A stretch of DNA of 64,000 bases from Rhizobiales bacterium NRL2 (GTDB taxonomy: Bacteria; Pseudomonadota; Alphaproteobacteria; Minwuiales; Minwuiaceae): NCBI GenBank assembly GCA_001664005.1, contig CP016093.1, forward strand, positions 2,177,001 through 2,241,000. Direction: 5' to 3'. Positions within the stretch are counted from its first letter, which is position 1, and each line of letters opens with the position of its first letter. The translations under genes were made by a program, and so were the position numbers. Of this stretch, positions 28,378-37,454 are shown one piece after another. The notes under the pieces are model-generated. The model was not told the origin of the DNA. It was given only the letters and a program-made list of their open reading frames with translations, and did not search any database.

Positions 28378-29940
28378 GTGCGTTTCGAGACAATGGACGA
28401 GGGGGGACTCGCAACCACTCCGGTCGGCTTCCTCTCCAGCCTCCTCAATACGATCGGCATTCCGGTGTTCGTCATCGGCGTGCGCGACGACGGCTACGAG
28501 ATCGAGTTCGTCAACGCCTTCTACGAGAACGCCTTCGGCATCGATGCGGCCGAACTGAACGGTCGGCGGCTGGAAGACGTACTCTCGCCGCAGCAGGCGG
28601 AGGCGGTCGCCCGCAACTACCGACGCTGCATCGAGGGTGGGGATGTCGAGCAGTACGACGAGGAGATCGTGCTGCCGAGCGGATTCTTCTTTGCCCGCAC
28701 GGTACTCACGCCCCTCCGTGACGGCGGGCGCGTCGTGCGGCTGATCGGCACGACGCTGGATCTGACGGACCGCCGGCGGCTGGAACTGGAACTCGCCACG
28801 GCCCGCGACAGGGCCGAAGTCGCGAACACCGCCAAGTCGAGCTTCATGGCCAACATGAGTCACGAACTGCGCACGCCGCTCAACGCCGTGATCGGCTTCT
28901 CGGAGATGCTCGGCTCGGAACTGTTCGGGCCGCTCGGCAACGAAAAGTACAGGAGCTATGTCGACGATATCCGGTTCGCCGGCCGGCACCTGCTCGACGT
29001 CGTCAACGATATCCTGGACCTCGCCCGCATCGAGAGCGGGTCGACGGAAATGGTCGAGGAGGACTGCCCGGTCGACGACCTGATCGATGAGGCGATCCGC
29101 CTGACTTCGGAACGGTCTGAGGCGGGTGGAAAATTCGTCGATCGCGGGCGCTGTCCGTCCGACATCACCGTTTTCGCGGACCGCCGGATGTTGCGGCAGG
29201 CCCTGGTCAACCTGATCGCGAACGCGCGCAAGTACATGAAGCCGGGCGGTCGGATCCTGGCGGGCGCGGAACTGCTGGACGATGGCCGGATCGCCTTTTT
29301 CGTCACCGATACCGGCAGGGGTATCGCCGCCCACGATCTGCCCACGGCGCTGGCGCCGTTCGGCCGGATCGACCATGCCTATGACGGTCAGACCCAGGGT
29401 GCGGGGCTCGGCCTGCCTATCACGCGCGCCCTGATCGAGGTCCATGGCGGCAATATCTACGTCAACAGTCAGCCCGACATCGGCACGACGGTGTTTCTGG
29501 TGCTGCCGGCGAGGCGGGTCCAGGCGCCCGAAGGCCAGCGTCCCGCGCCTTCGGTGGAGGGTCTGAAGGCGTTCTTCACCATCGACGGCGTCGATGTGCC
29601 TGCCGAAGCGGTCCGGATGGATGACGGGCAGTTGAACCGGCTGCCGGTAGGCGCTGTCCTGCTGGACGACAGCGGGCGGGTGCTGAAATACAACGACACC
29701 GAATCCGGCTTCTCCGAAATGCGGCCCGAAAGGGTGATCGGGCGCAGCTTCTTCCGCGAGGTCGCGCCCTGCACGTTCACCGACGCGTTTCACGGGCGCT
29801 TTCGCGACGTCAGCCAGGGGCGCTCCGTCAGCGAACTGTTCAGCTACGTCTTCACCCTGCGCCGGACCTGGAAGGTTCTGATCGAGATGCGGCCGGGCGC
29901 CGACGCGGGCACGGTCTGGTTGTTCATCCGCTGGGTCTGA
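28378..29940 (+). CDS. PAS histidine kinase with C-terminal photoactive yellow protein domain
   Basis: 520 aa, GTG start at 28378 with GGGAG upstream. Order: PAS (about 15-130), HisKA with His162 (MSHELRTPLNAV), HATPase (LIANARKY; VTDTGRGIA; GAGLGLPITR) to about 375, then a terminal domain of about 125 residues. That domain matches photoactive yellow protein: MDDGQLNRLPVGAVLLD, LKYNDTES, VIGRSFFREVAPC and a closing VWLFIRWV. Tyr438, Glu442 and Cys465 keep the exact spacing of PYP Tyr42, Glu46 and Cys69, the p-coumarate chromophore pocket. PYP Thr50 is Ser446 and Arg52 is Met448. No transmembrane segment is seen, so it is probably a soluble blue-light or PYP-fold sensor kinase. No chromophore-synthesis genes are nearby. 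Confidence 0.88.
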   Translation: MRFETMDEGGLATTPVGFLSSLLNTIGIPVFVIGVRDDGYEIEFVNAFYENAFGIDAAELNGRRLEDVLSPQQAEAVARNYRRCIEGGDVEQYDEEIVLPSGFFFARTVLTPLRDGGRVVRLIGTTLDLTDRRRLELELATARDRAEVANTAKSSFMANMSHELRTPLNAVIGFSEMLGSELFGPLGNEKYRSYVDDIRFAGRHLLDVVNDILDLARIESGSTEMVEEDCPVDDLIDEAIRLTSERSEAGGKFVDRGRCPSDITVFADRRMLRQALVNLIANARKYMKPGGRILAGAELLDDGRIAFFVTDTGRGIAAHDLPTALAPFGRIDHAYDGQTQGAGLGLPITRALIEVHGGNIYVNSQPDIGTTVFLVLPARRVQAPEGQRPAPSVEGLKAFFTIDGVDVPAEAVRMDDGQLNRLPVGAVLLDDSGRVLKYNDTESGFSEMRPERVIGRSFFREVAPCTFTDAFHGRFRDVSQGRSVSELFSYVFTLRRTWKVLIEMRPGADAGTVWLFIRWV

Positions 29941-30005
29941 GTTCCTTCCCTCCTAGCCTTTCGAGAGGCTGACGCGGCGGCGCGTGCTTGTTAGCGTTGC
30001 CTGTC

Positions 30006-30650
30006 ATGCGAAAAGGATTGCGAACGCGAATGCCTCACGGTCGCGCGCATGTGTTGGCCGCGGCCGCGGCCCTGTTGCTGGCGGCGACGCTGACGGGATC
30101 GGGGCTGGCGGAACCCTCGCCGGTCGGCCATGTCGACGCCCAGGAGGGCGAGGTGCTGGCGCAGCGGCCCGGCGAGGCCCGGGAACTTCGCCACGGCATG
30201 GCGGTTTTCCGCGACGATGCGCTGATCACCGGGAACCGCGCGAAAGTGCGTATCGCTTTCGATGACGGCTCGGCAATGACGGTCGGCCCGGAAACCCGCG
30301 TCGAAGTGGAACGCTTCGCGCCGGGCTCAGCGGGCTTGTTCGACCTCATCTATGGCGCGGTTCGGATTCTGCTGACCGACAGCGACGGCGGCCGGGATGT
30401 CTCCGTGCGTGCGCGTACCGCGACGGCTTCGGTCCGCTCGACGGGGCTGATCGTTTCCACCGATCCGCAGACGACCGGCGTCTTCGTTCTGGAAGGGCGT
30501 GTGTCGGTCAGCGCGCCCGGCCATGACGAGACGGTCGGCTTGCAGGCGGGGCAGGGCAGCGACATCCCGCTTGGCGAGCCGCCGGGACGCGCCAAGCGCT
30601 GGCCGCCGGCCCGTGTCGAGGCATTGCGCGCCCGGACCCGGATTGAGTGA
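30006..30650 (+). CDS. FecR-domain periplasmic protein
   Basis: 214 aa from ATG 30006 (29988 and 30030 are alternatives). Signal peptide AAAALLLAATLTGSGLAEP. FecR-type beta domain: GHVDAQEGEVLAQRPGE, LITGNRAKVRIAFDDGSAMT, ETRVEVERF, VRARTATASVRSTGLIV and a VFVLEGRVSVSAP strand. It is not the TonB/sigma FecR with an N-terminal helix but the stand-alone exported version. It overlaps the start of the CHASE2 cyclase gene, so a joint envelope-sensing role is likely (inference). Confidence 0.82.
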   Translation: MRKGLRTRMPHGRAHVLAAAAALLLAATLTGSGLAEPSPVGHVDAQEGEVLAQRPGEARELRHGMAVFRDDALITGNRAKVRIAFDDGSAMTVGPETRVEVERFAPGSAGLFDLIYGAVRILLTDSDGGRDVSVRARTATASVRSTGLIVSTDPQTTGVFVLEGRVSVSAPGHDETVGLQAGQGSDIPLGEPPGRAKRWPPARVEALRARTRIE

Positions 30651-32526
30651 CGCGGTTCGCAACGGCGGCGCCGGGCGTTCGCGTTGGCTGCCGCCCTTCG
30701 CGACCATCGCGGCCGGCGCGCTGATCTACCTGCTGGCCTACGAGGCGCCAATGCTCCGGGCGCTGGAGGGCCGCACCGTCGACTGGCGGTTCCAGGTGCG
30801 GGGCACCGCGACAGCGGAGCCGGAAGTGCTGCTTGTCCTGATCGACGACAGCAGCATCGCCAGCGCCGGCGGATGGCCGTTGCCGCGCCGCGTCCTGGCG
30901 GATGCCGTGACAGCGTTGCGTGATGCCGGCGCGCGCGTGATCGCCCTCGACCTGCTGCTGGCCGATCCCCAGGGCGAAGGCGACATGGAGCTTGTCCGCC
31001 GCGTCGGCGCCGCCGACGACGTGGTGGTCCCCTTCGCGTTCGTCTTCGACGGCGGCGGGGCGCGTGCGCCGCCCGCGATACGGGAGGCTGCGGTCGACAT
31101 CCGGCAGGGTATCGGCACCGGCGGCGGACGGGGCGGCGTGGTCCCGCCCTTTCCCGCGCTCGCTCGGGCCGCCGCGATGGGACATGCCGAGGTGATCGTG
31201 GACGCCGACAACAGGCTGCGCTTTCTGCACGCGGCGATCCCGCACCAGGGTCAGCTGTATCCCGCCCTGCCGGTGGTCGTGGCCCAGCGCCATCGCACGC
31301 CAGGCTCCGGCATCGCGGTCAGTGCACGGGATGGCCTGAGTCTCGGCGACGCATCCTTTCCACTGGATGGCGCCCTGCGCCTGCCGATCGATTTTCCCGG
31401 TCCCGCCGGCAGTCTGCCGTCCTGGTCGCTTGACGATCTGCTGGCGGGCGGGGTTCCGGACAGGGCAGTGGAGCGGCGGGCCGCGTTCGTCGGCGTGGCG
31501 GCGACCGGCCTGGGCGACCGGTTCGCGACGCCTTTTGGCCCCGGCGTTCCGGGTGTCGAAGTGCTGGCGTCGGCGGCCGACAACCTGATTTCGGGCCGCA
31601 CGCTCCGTCATGATGCGCTGACGCGGATGGTGAGCTTCGCGGCCCTGCTGACCGGTGGCGTCGCCTTTGCGCTGTTCGCCGGCCGGGCGCGCCCCGGCAT
31701 GGCTGCTGCCGGGTGCGGCGTGCTCCTGGTCACGTGGCTGGCCGGACTGCAACTGGCCTTCGTGCGGGGCGGGTGGTGGATCGATGCGGCCCTGCCGACC
31801 GCCACGATGCTGGCCGCCGCAGCGGCAGCCGCCTTGCCGCGGATCATCAGCACCGATCACGCCAGGCGCCGGTTGTCGCGATATGTGCCCACCGGATTTG
31901 CCGAGGCGCTGGGTCGGGATGAGCCGGGATTCGGCCGGGGCCGCCGTCCGGCGACGATCCTTTTTGTCGACATCCGCGGCTTCACCACACTCAGCGAAGC
32001 GCTCGGGCCGGAACGGTCGGCGGCCCTGCTGGAAGGATTCTACGCTGTTGTGGAAGCCTCGGTGGAGGCCCATGACGGCGCCATCGACAGCTATCTGGGC
32101 GACGGCGCCATGGCCGTCTTCGGTATGGCCGCGCCGGCGCCGGACGATCCGGTCCGCGCGCTCGCCTGCGCCCGGCACATGGCAGGCCGTCTCGAGGCCT
32201 GGTCGGGCGGGACGGACACGCCGGCCGACTGGCGCTGGGGCTTCGGCATCGGCGTGCATCACGGGCCGGTGGTCGTCGGCCCGATCGGCGGGCGGCGCCG
32301 GTTGGAGCTCACCGCAACCGGCGACACCGTGAACGTGGCCAGCCGCCTTCAGGCGCTTGGCGCGGACCTGGCGGCGACCGTCGTGATCAGCGAAACCGTG
32401 GCCGCCGCGGGGCGCGCGACAGGTCGAACGGACCTGCTCGACGGCTTCGAGGCTCTGCCCGGGCAGACCGTGCGCGGCCGCCGGGAACCGCTGGACCTCC
32501 ACGTGCTGGCCCGGACGGCATCCTGA
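30643..32526 (+). CDS. CHASE2-domain class III adenylate/guanylate cyclase (second copy)
   Basis: 627 aa from TTG 30643, overlapping the FecR-like stop by 8 bp; no ATG or GTG is better placed. Layout: membrane helix (PPFATIAAGALIYLLAYEAP), periplasmic CHASE2 (VLLVLIDDSSIASAGGWPLP; RAAFVGVAATGL; PGVEVLASAADNLI), membrane helices (about 330-405), then a cyclase domain. Metal aspartates occur in ILFVDIRGFTTLSEA and YLGDGAMAVFGMA, and the C-terminal nucleotide region is ELTATGDTVNVASRLQ. It has the same architecture as the cyclase at 12681-14780 but its sequence differs clearly, so it is not a recent duplicate. Confidence 0.88.
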   Translation: MSDAVRNGGAGRSRWLPPFATIAAGALIYLLAYEAPMLRALEGRTVDWRFQVRGTATAEPEVLLVLIDDSSIASAGGWPLPRRVLADAVTALRDAGARVIALDLLLADPQGEGDMELVRRVGAADDVVVPFAFVFDGGGARAPPAIREAAVDIRQGIGTGGGRGGVVPPFPALARAAAMGHAEVIVDADNRLRFLHAAIPHQGQLYPALPVVVAQRHRTPGSGIAVSARDGLSLGDASFPLDGALRLPIDFPGPAGSLPSWSLDDLLAGGVPDRAVERRAAFVGVAATGLGDRFATPFGPGVPGVEVLASAADNLISGRTLRHDALTRMVSFAALLTGGVAFALFAGRARPGMAAAGCGVLLVTWLAGLQLAFVRGGWWIDAALPTATMLAAAAAAALPRIISTDHARRRLSRYVPTGFAEALGRDEPGFGRGRRPATILFVDIRGFTTLSEALGPERSAALLEGFYAVVEASVEAHDGAIDSYLGDGAMAVFGMAAPAPDDPVRALACARHMAGRLEAWSGGTDTPADWRWGFGIGVHHGPVVVGPIGGRRRLELTATGDTVNVASRLQALGADLAATVVISETVAAAGRATGRTDLLDGFEALPGQTVRGRREPLDLHVLARTAS

Positions 32527-33756
32527 TCAGATAACGCCGAGTAGCGAGAGAATCTCCCGAATGGCGAGGCCGGCGGTCAGAGCGAGACCCAGCGCGCCAA
32601 TCCAGCGCCGGCGGCGCAGGGGGCCTTCCTTTTCCCGCGAGCCGAGAACGAGGAGCGCCAGATTGACGGCGGCGAAAACCAGCAGCGTCACCGTGGTCGT
32701 TGCACGGGCGAGGGTCTCGATGGGCAGGGTCAGCGCCAGAATGGCGATCAGGACAACGACCAGCCAGATCGCGACATAAGGCGTCCGCCGCCGCCCGACG
32801 CGGGCCAGTGGGGCGGGCATCATCTCCTCCCGCGCCATGCCGTAGAGCAGACGGCTGGCCATGATGGTCTGCACGATCACGCCGTTGACCACGGCGATCA
32901 GCGCGAGCGTCGAGAGCCAGGCGCTCGACTGGCCGGTCAGTTGTTGCCACATCGTCGCCAGCGGCGCGCCGCTGGCCGCCAGCGCCGCCGGATCGGGCGC
33001 GCCCGCGGCGATCAGCGCCAGCAGCAGATAGAGCGCGGTGGAGATTGCCAGGGTGCCGATTATGGCGCGGCCCATCACGCGGGCGGGATCGACCGTTTCC
33101 TCGGCCATGTTGACGATGTCCTCGAAGCCGATGAAGGCGAAGAAGGCGAGTACCGCGGCGCTGACGACGGCTGTGACCGGGAGGGCGCTTCCCGTCCCGA
33201 AGGCGGCCGTCCAGACCTCGGCCGTGGCCAGGACCGGCGCGCCGGCGACGATCACGACCAGCAGGATGCCGATCTCGACCACGGTCAGGACCGCGGCGGC
33301 GCCGACGCTCTCGCTGACGCCGCGCTGCACCAGCAGGCCGGTGAGTACGAGTCCGCCGACGATCGCCAGCGGCTGCGGCACCGCAAGCAGTTCCGCCAGA
33401 TAGCCCGTGAAGCCCAGCATGATCGTGGCGCTGGAGACGATGCCGACCAGGGCGACGCCGATGCCGACCGGAAATCCTGCCGCCCGCCCCAGGGCGGCCT
33501 TGACGTAGAGCGACGCGCCGGCCGCTGCCGGAAAGCCGCGCGAAAGGGTTGCGTAGCTGACCGCCGTCACGCCGGCGATGGCCGCCGCGAGGAGGAAGGC
33601 AAGCGGCGCGCGCGGGCCCGCGACCCCGACCACCGAGCCGATGAGGACGAAGATGCCCGCGCCGACGGTGACGCCGACGCCGTAGAGGATCAGCAGCGTG
33701 AGCCCCAGCACGCGCTTCAGGCCGTGTTCGCCACCATTGTCGACTTTGAGATTCAT
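32527..33756 (-). CDS. APC-family amino acid permease
   Basis: 409 aa from ATG 33756. About 12 hydrophobic helices are visible. The first contains the family motif LILYGVGVTVGAGIFVLIGS, the substrate-site GxGIF unwound segment of LeuT-fold amino acid transporters. Others include FAFIGFEDIVNMAEET and GMAREEMMPAPLARV. Proton- or antiport-coupled uptake of an amino acid or related amine is expected; the substrate cannot be read from the sequence. It is a single gene, divergent from the acyl-CoA dehydrogenase. Confidence 0.88.
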   Translation of the reverse strand: MNLKVDNGGEHGLKRVLGLTLLILYGVGVTVGAGIFVLIGSVVGVAGPRAPLAFLLAAAIAGVTAVSYATLSRGFPAAAGASLYVKAALGRAAGFPVGIGVALVGIVSSATIMLGFTGYLAELLAVPQPLAIVGGLVLTGLLVQRGVSESVGAAAVLTVVEIGILLVVIVAGAPVLATAEVWTAAFGTGSALPVTAVVSAAVLAFFAFIGFEDIVNMAEETVDPARVMGRAIIGTLAISTALYLLLALIAAGAPDPAALAASGAPLATMWQQLTGQSSAWLSTLALIAVVNGVIVQTIMASRLLYGMAREEMMPAPLARVGRRRTPYVAIWLVVVLIAILALTLPIETLARATTTVTLLVFAAVNLALLVLGSREKEGPLRRRRWIGALGLALTAGLAIREILSLLGVI

Positions 33757-33877
33757 AGCAGCACCAGAACCCGGTGCGCCGCCGCTGTCCATGCTTTGCC
33801 GGCGCGCGCCTATGCGCCGTTGCGTCGCGGCGCGCCTTGGAAGAGATTGGGGGCGGACGACCAAGGGGAGGAAAGAG

Positions 33878-35035
33878 ATGTCGGTTCAGCGCACGCTGTT
33901 TTCGCCGGAGCACGACCAGTTCAGGGACAGTGTCCGCCGCTTCATCGACGCGGAGATGGTCCCCCACAACGAGAAGTGGGAGGACGACGGGATCGTGCCG
34001 AAGGATGTCTGGCGGCGCGCCGGCGAGATGGGAATGCTCTGCTGCAGCATGCCCGAGGAATACGGCGGCAGTGGCGCCGACTGGCTCTACGACGTCGTGG
34101 TCATCGAGGAACTGGCCCGCGCCGGGCTCTCGGGCCCCGGTTTCGTCGTCCATTCGGAAATGTGCGCGCCCTACATCCTCGCCTGGGGTTCGGAAGACCT
34201 GAAGCGGGAATGGCTGCCGAAGATGGTGACCGGGGAGGCGGTCGGCGCCATCGCCATGACCGAGCCGAACGCCGGCAGCGACGTGAAGCGCCTGCAGCTC
34301 CGCGCCCGCCGCGACGGCGGCGACTACGTGCTCGACGGCCAGAAGGTCTACATCTCCAACGGCCAGAACGCCGACGTCGTGGTCACCGCGGCCAAGACGG
34401 ACCCCGAGGCCGGCGCCCGCGGCGTCAGTCTGATCGCCGTGCCCACCGACACGCCGGGCTTCGAGCGCGGCCGCAATCTCAAGAAGATCGGCATGAAGGG
34501 CCAGGACACCTCGGAGCTGTTCTACTCCGGCGTGCGCGTCCCCGTCGGCAACCGCCTGGGCGACGAGGGCAAGGGCTTCGCCATGCTGATGACCAAGCTG
34601 GCGCAGGAACGTCTGACCCAGGCCGTGCGCTCGGTCGTCTGCGCCGAGACGGCGATCCGCCAGACCGTCGAGTACACGAAGACCCGCGAGGCCTTCGACG
34701 GCACCATCGCCGACTTCCAGAACACGCAGTTCGTCATGGCCCAGCTCGACGCCGAGACCACGGCGATGCGGGTCTTCGTCGACTGGTGCATCCAGCGCTT
34801 CATGGCTGGCGAGCTGACCTCGGTCGATGCGGCCAAGGCGAAGATGCTGTCGACGGATCTGCACTGCAAGGTGGTCGACCAGTGCCTGCAGTTCTTCGGC
34901 GGCTATGGCTACATGTACGAATATCCGATCGCCCGGGCCTATGTGGACGCGCGGGTGACGCGGATCGCCGGCGGCGCCATCGAGGTGATGAAACAGATCA
35001 TCGGCCGCGACCTCTATTCGCGGAACGAGGTATAG
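33878..35035 (+). CDS. Acyl-CoA dehydrogenase
   Basis: 385 aa from ATG 33878, with GGGGAGG upstream. FAD enzyme that oxidises acyl-CoA to enoyl-CoA and passes electrons to ETF. Motifs: AIAMTEPNAGSDVKRLQ, DGQKVYISNGQNADVVVT, GYMYEYPIARAYVDARV and RIAGGAIEVMKQIIGRDL. The catalytic base position falls near YEYPIARAY / GGAIEV as in short/long-chain family members. Length matches the family. The chain-length preference cannot be told. The next gene, a zinc-ribbon protein, follows closely. Confidence 0.93.
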   Translation: MSVQRTLFSPEHDQFRDSVRRFIDAEMVPHNEKWEDDGIVPKDVWRRAGEMGMLCCSMPEEYGGSGADWLYDVVVIEELARAGLSGPGFVVHSEMCAPYILAWGSEDLKREWLPKMVTGEAVGAIAMTEPNAGSDVKRLQLRARRDGGDYVLDGQKVYISNGQNADVVVTAAKTDPEAGARGVSLIAVPTDTPGFERGRNLKKIGMKGQDTSELFYSGVRVPVGNRLGDEGKGFAMLMTKLAQERLTQAVRSVVCAETAIRQTVEYTKTREAFDGTIADFQNTQFVMAQLDAETTAMRVFVDWCIQRFMAGELTSVDAAKAKMLSTDLHCKVVDQCLQFFGGYGYMYEYPIARAYVDARVTRIAGGAIEVMKQIIGRDLYSRNEV

Positions 35036-35052
35036 GCGGCCCTGCGTACGGC

Positions 35053-35343
35053 ATGGACGGCGCGAAGACCTGCCGACACTGCGGACTGGTCGTCGGGCTG
35101 CGTGAACGCGACTGCCCGCGATGTCTCGCGGATCCCGGGCGGCTGAAACACTATCCGTTCGACGATCAGTTCCGCTCGCCGACACCGGCCGAGACAGCGG
35201 TGTACGAGCGCGAGCAGCAGGAGAGCCGCAAGCCTGCCTTCCAGTGGCTGCCCGCGAGTTCGGAGGCGCGATTGGGGCTGTACTACATCATCTTCTGCGT
35301 GGTTGCCGTGATAGTCGGCATGTCCCTGGGATATGGTGCGTGA
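35053..35343 (+). CDS. Small zinc-ribbon membrane protein
   Basis: 96 aa from ATG 35053. The N-terminus has a CxxC pair (TCRHCGLVVG) and a second CxxC 12 residues later (DCPRCLAD), a four-Cys zinc ribbon. A polar linker leads to a single C-terminal membrane helix (LYYIIFCVVAVIVGMSLG). It starts 17 bp after the acyl-CoA dehydrogenase stop, possibly co-transcribed. Function unknown. Confidence 0.7.
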   Translation: MDGAKTCRHCGLVVGLRERDCPRCLADPGRLKHYPFDDQFRSPTPAETAVYEREQQESRKPAFQWLPASSEARLGLYYIIFCVVAVIVGMSLGYGA

Positions 35344-35391
35344 CCCCTCCGCGGAGCCGGGATCCTCTGGGAGCCCGCCTCGCCGCCGGGT

Positions 35392-36045
35392 TCAGTAGCC
35401 GGGGTTGTCGTGCCGGCTTCGCCGGCCACTCAGCATCGCGATGACCAGAAACATGCCGGCGGCGGCGAGCCCGAAGTCCTGGGGCACTTCAAGGAGCACT
35501 GCCGCGGACCCGCCTATGAGGCTCCAGACCAGAGGAATTGTCGCCAGCATCCAGCGCTGCGGATGATCGGCCAGAATGAGCAGTCCCAGGGTGAAGATCA
35601 CCGTCGGACAGGGCGCAACCCCGAACAGGGGCGTTTCCGGATAGGGCTGGGCGCCAAGCAGGCCGATCATGGGGTAGATGATCAGCGCATATGCGATCAG
35701 AGCGCCCGCGAGCCAGGCCCGGAAACCGCCTTCGAGACGCATGCTGATACGGCCTCGCCAGGCGCCTTCGATGGCGAACAGGACCGCCTGGAGGATGAAC
35801 AGCGCGCCGAACACATTCGCCGCGGGATTGATCTGCGCAAAGAACGTCAGGTGGTAGCCGACGCCCATGAGCAGCCACATCGCCCCGAGCAACGCGAACG
35901 CCGCCCGTTGCGCCCCTCCATTTCCGATGAACAGGCATCCTGTCATCGCCAGGCCAAGCGCTTCCGTGACGATCTGAAGGGGCCAGATGGCCTGGTTGTA
36001 TGCGGTGAAGACCTCGAGGAACTGGTCGGTCGTGAAGGGCAGCAT
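35392..36045 (-). CDS. DUF6064-type integral membrane protein
   Basis: 217 aa, almost entirely hydrophobic, with about six or seven helices. Motifs such as LPFTTDQFLEVFTAYNQAIW at the N-terminus, GYHLTFFAQINPAANVFG and GVAPCPTVIFTLGLLIL match the DUF6064 family as I recall it. No catalytic residues stand out. It lies downstream of the nickel-type MFS exporter on the same strand (23 bp gap), so it may be the last gene of that operon, with an unknown membrane role. Confidence 0.7.
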   Translation of the reverse strand: MLPFTTDQFLEVFTAYNQAIWPLQIVTEALGLAMTGCLFIGNGGAQRAAFALLGAMWLLMGVGYHLTFFAQINPAANVFGALFILQAVLFAIEGAWRGRISMRLEGGFRAWLAGALIAYALIIYPMIGLLGAQPYPETPLFGVAPCPTVIFTLGLLILADHPQRWMLATIPLVWSLIGGSAAVLLEVPQDFGLAAAGMFLVIAMLSGRRSRHDNPGY

Positions 36046-36068
36046 GGGCGGACTTTTCCTTCCTGAAC

Positions 36069-37454
36069 CTACGGCCAGCGATCATGATGCATGTCGATGA
36101 CGAAAGCGTGGGTGTGCTGACCGCCGGCGTGCCTGTGCGGATGGCGGTGCGGCTCCCGACCTTCCCAACCTTCGTGCGGATGCTGGTGATGCTCGTCGTG
36201 CACGTGGAAATGTTCGTGCCGCATCGCTTCATGTTCGTGGCGGAGTACGACCGGATCCGGTGTTGGCCACAGGCGCCAGGCGAGCAGCGCCGACAGGGCG
36301 GCCACGAGAGCGAGCACCGGGAATGCTGTCAGGATCCCGGCGGCGCTGCCCAGCCATCCCGCCAATGGGTAGGCGATCAGCCAGCAGGCGTGCGACAGGG
36401 CGAACTGTGCGGCAAACAGCGCCGGACGGTCGCTGTCATGGCAGGAGCGGCGGATGAGGCGTCCCGCCGGCGTCTGCACGAGGGAGGACCCGGCGCCGAG
36501 GAGCAACCAGAGGAATAGCAGGGTCGCGTAACCCGGCGCGAACCAGCCCAACCCGAGCGCGGCTGTCATCAGCGCGCCGCCGGCCAGCATGAAGGGGCGG
36601 TCTTCGTGGCGGTCAAGCAGGCGCGGGAGGAGGAGGGCGACGACCATCGAGCCGGTGCCGGCGGCAGCGAAGGCAACGGCCGTTTGCGTCTCGCCGAGCA
36701 TCAGATGGTCGCGGACGTAGACGACGGTGTTGACGATGACCATGGCGCCGGCGGCCGCCACGGCCATGTGGAGCGCGAGCAGTGCGCGCAGACGTGGCGT
36801 CGACAGATAGGCCCGGACGCCGAACGTCATGTTCGCCATCACGCTCTTGCCGCGTTCGGTGGGCAGGGGGCGCGGCAGGGTGACCGACAGAACCAGCGCG
36901 GCGGAGAGCAGGAATGCGCCGGCGTTCGCGGCGAAAAGGCCATCATAGCTGATGACCAGCAGGGCCGCCGCGGCGAGGGCCGGACTGAGCAGGTTTTCCA
37001 GGTCGTAGGCAAGGCGGGAAAGCGAAAGCGCGCGAGTGTAGCGCCGCTCGTCGGGCAACACGTCCGGGATTGTCGCCTGGAACGTCGGCGTGAATCCGGC
37101 CGAACACGCGTTGAGCAGGAAGATCAGGACGTAGATCTGCCAGATCGCGTCGACGAGGGGCAGGCACAGCACGAAGGCGGCCCGGGCGAGGTCGAGGCCG
37201 ACCAGCATCTTTCGCCGCGGAAGCCGGTGGGCCAGGCCGCCGACGAGCGGCGCGACGAACACATAGGCCACCATCTTCAGCGCCAGCGCGCCGCCGAGCA
37301 CCGCGCCGGCGTCGCCGCCCGCCAGGTCATAGGCCAGCAGCGCCAGCGCCACCGTGGAAAGTCCGGTGCCGATCAGCGCGGTCACCTGAGCGGCGAAGAG
37401 CTGCCGGTAGACGGGGTGCGCGAAGGGGGAAAGCGTGGTCTCCGTCGGGCTCAA
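36069..37454 (-). CDS. MFS exporter with His-rich tail, NreB/NrsD-like
   Basis: 461 aa major facilitator with about 12 helices (FAAQVTALIGTGLSTVALAL; APLVGGLAHRLPRRKMLVG is the loop 2-3 motif). The last about 60 residues are packed with His (HEHEAMRHEHFHVHDEHHQH, then more His to the end). A His-rich C-terminal tail is typical of the nickel efflux proteins NreB and NrsD. It directly abuts a NicO-family transporter upstream on the same strand, which supports nickel/cobalt efflux. Metal specificity is inference. Confidence 0.82.
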   Translation of the reverse strand: MSPTETTLSPFAHPVYRQLFAAQVTALIGTGLSTVALALLAYDLAGGDAGAVLGGALALKMVAYVFVAPLVGGLAHRLPRRKMLVGLDLARAAFVLCLPLVDAIWQIYVLIFLLNACSAGFTPTFQATIPDVLPDERRYTRALSLSRLAYDLENLLSPALAAAALLVISYDGLFAANAGAFLLSAALVLSVTLPRPLPTERGKSVMANMTFGVRAYLSTPRLRALLALHMAVAAAGAMVIVNTVVYVRDHLMLGETQTAVAFAAAGTGSMVVALLLPRLLDRHEDRPFMLAGGALMTAALGLGWFAPGYATLLFLWLLLGAGSSLVQTPAGRLIRRSCHDSDRPALFAAQFALSHACWLIAYPLAGWLGSAAGILTAFPVLALVAALSALLAWRLWPTPDPVVLRHEHEAMRHEHFHVHDEHHQHPHEGWEGREPHRHPHRHAGGQHTHAFVIDMHHDRWP

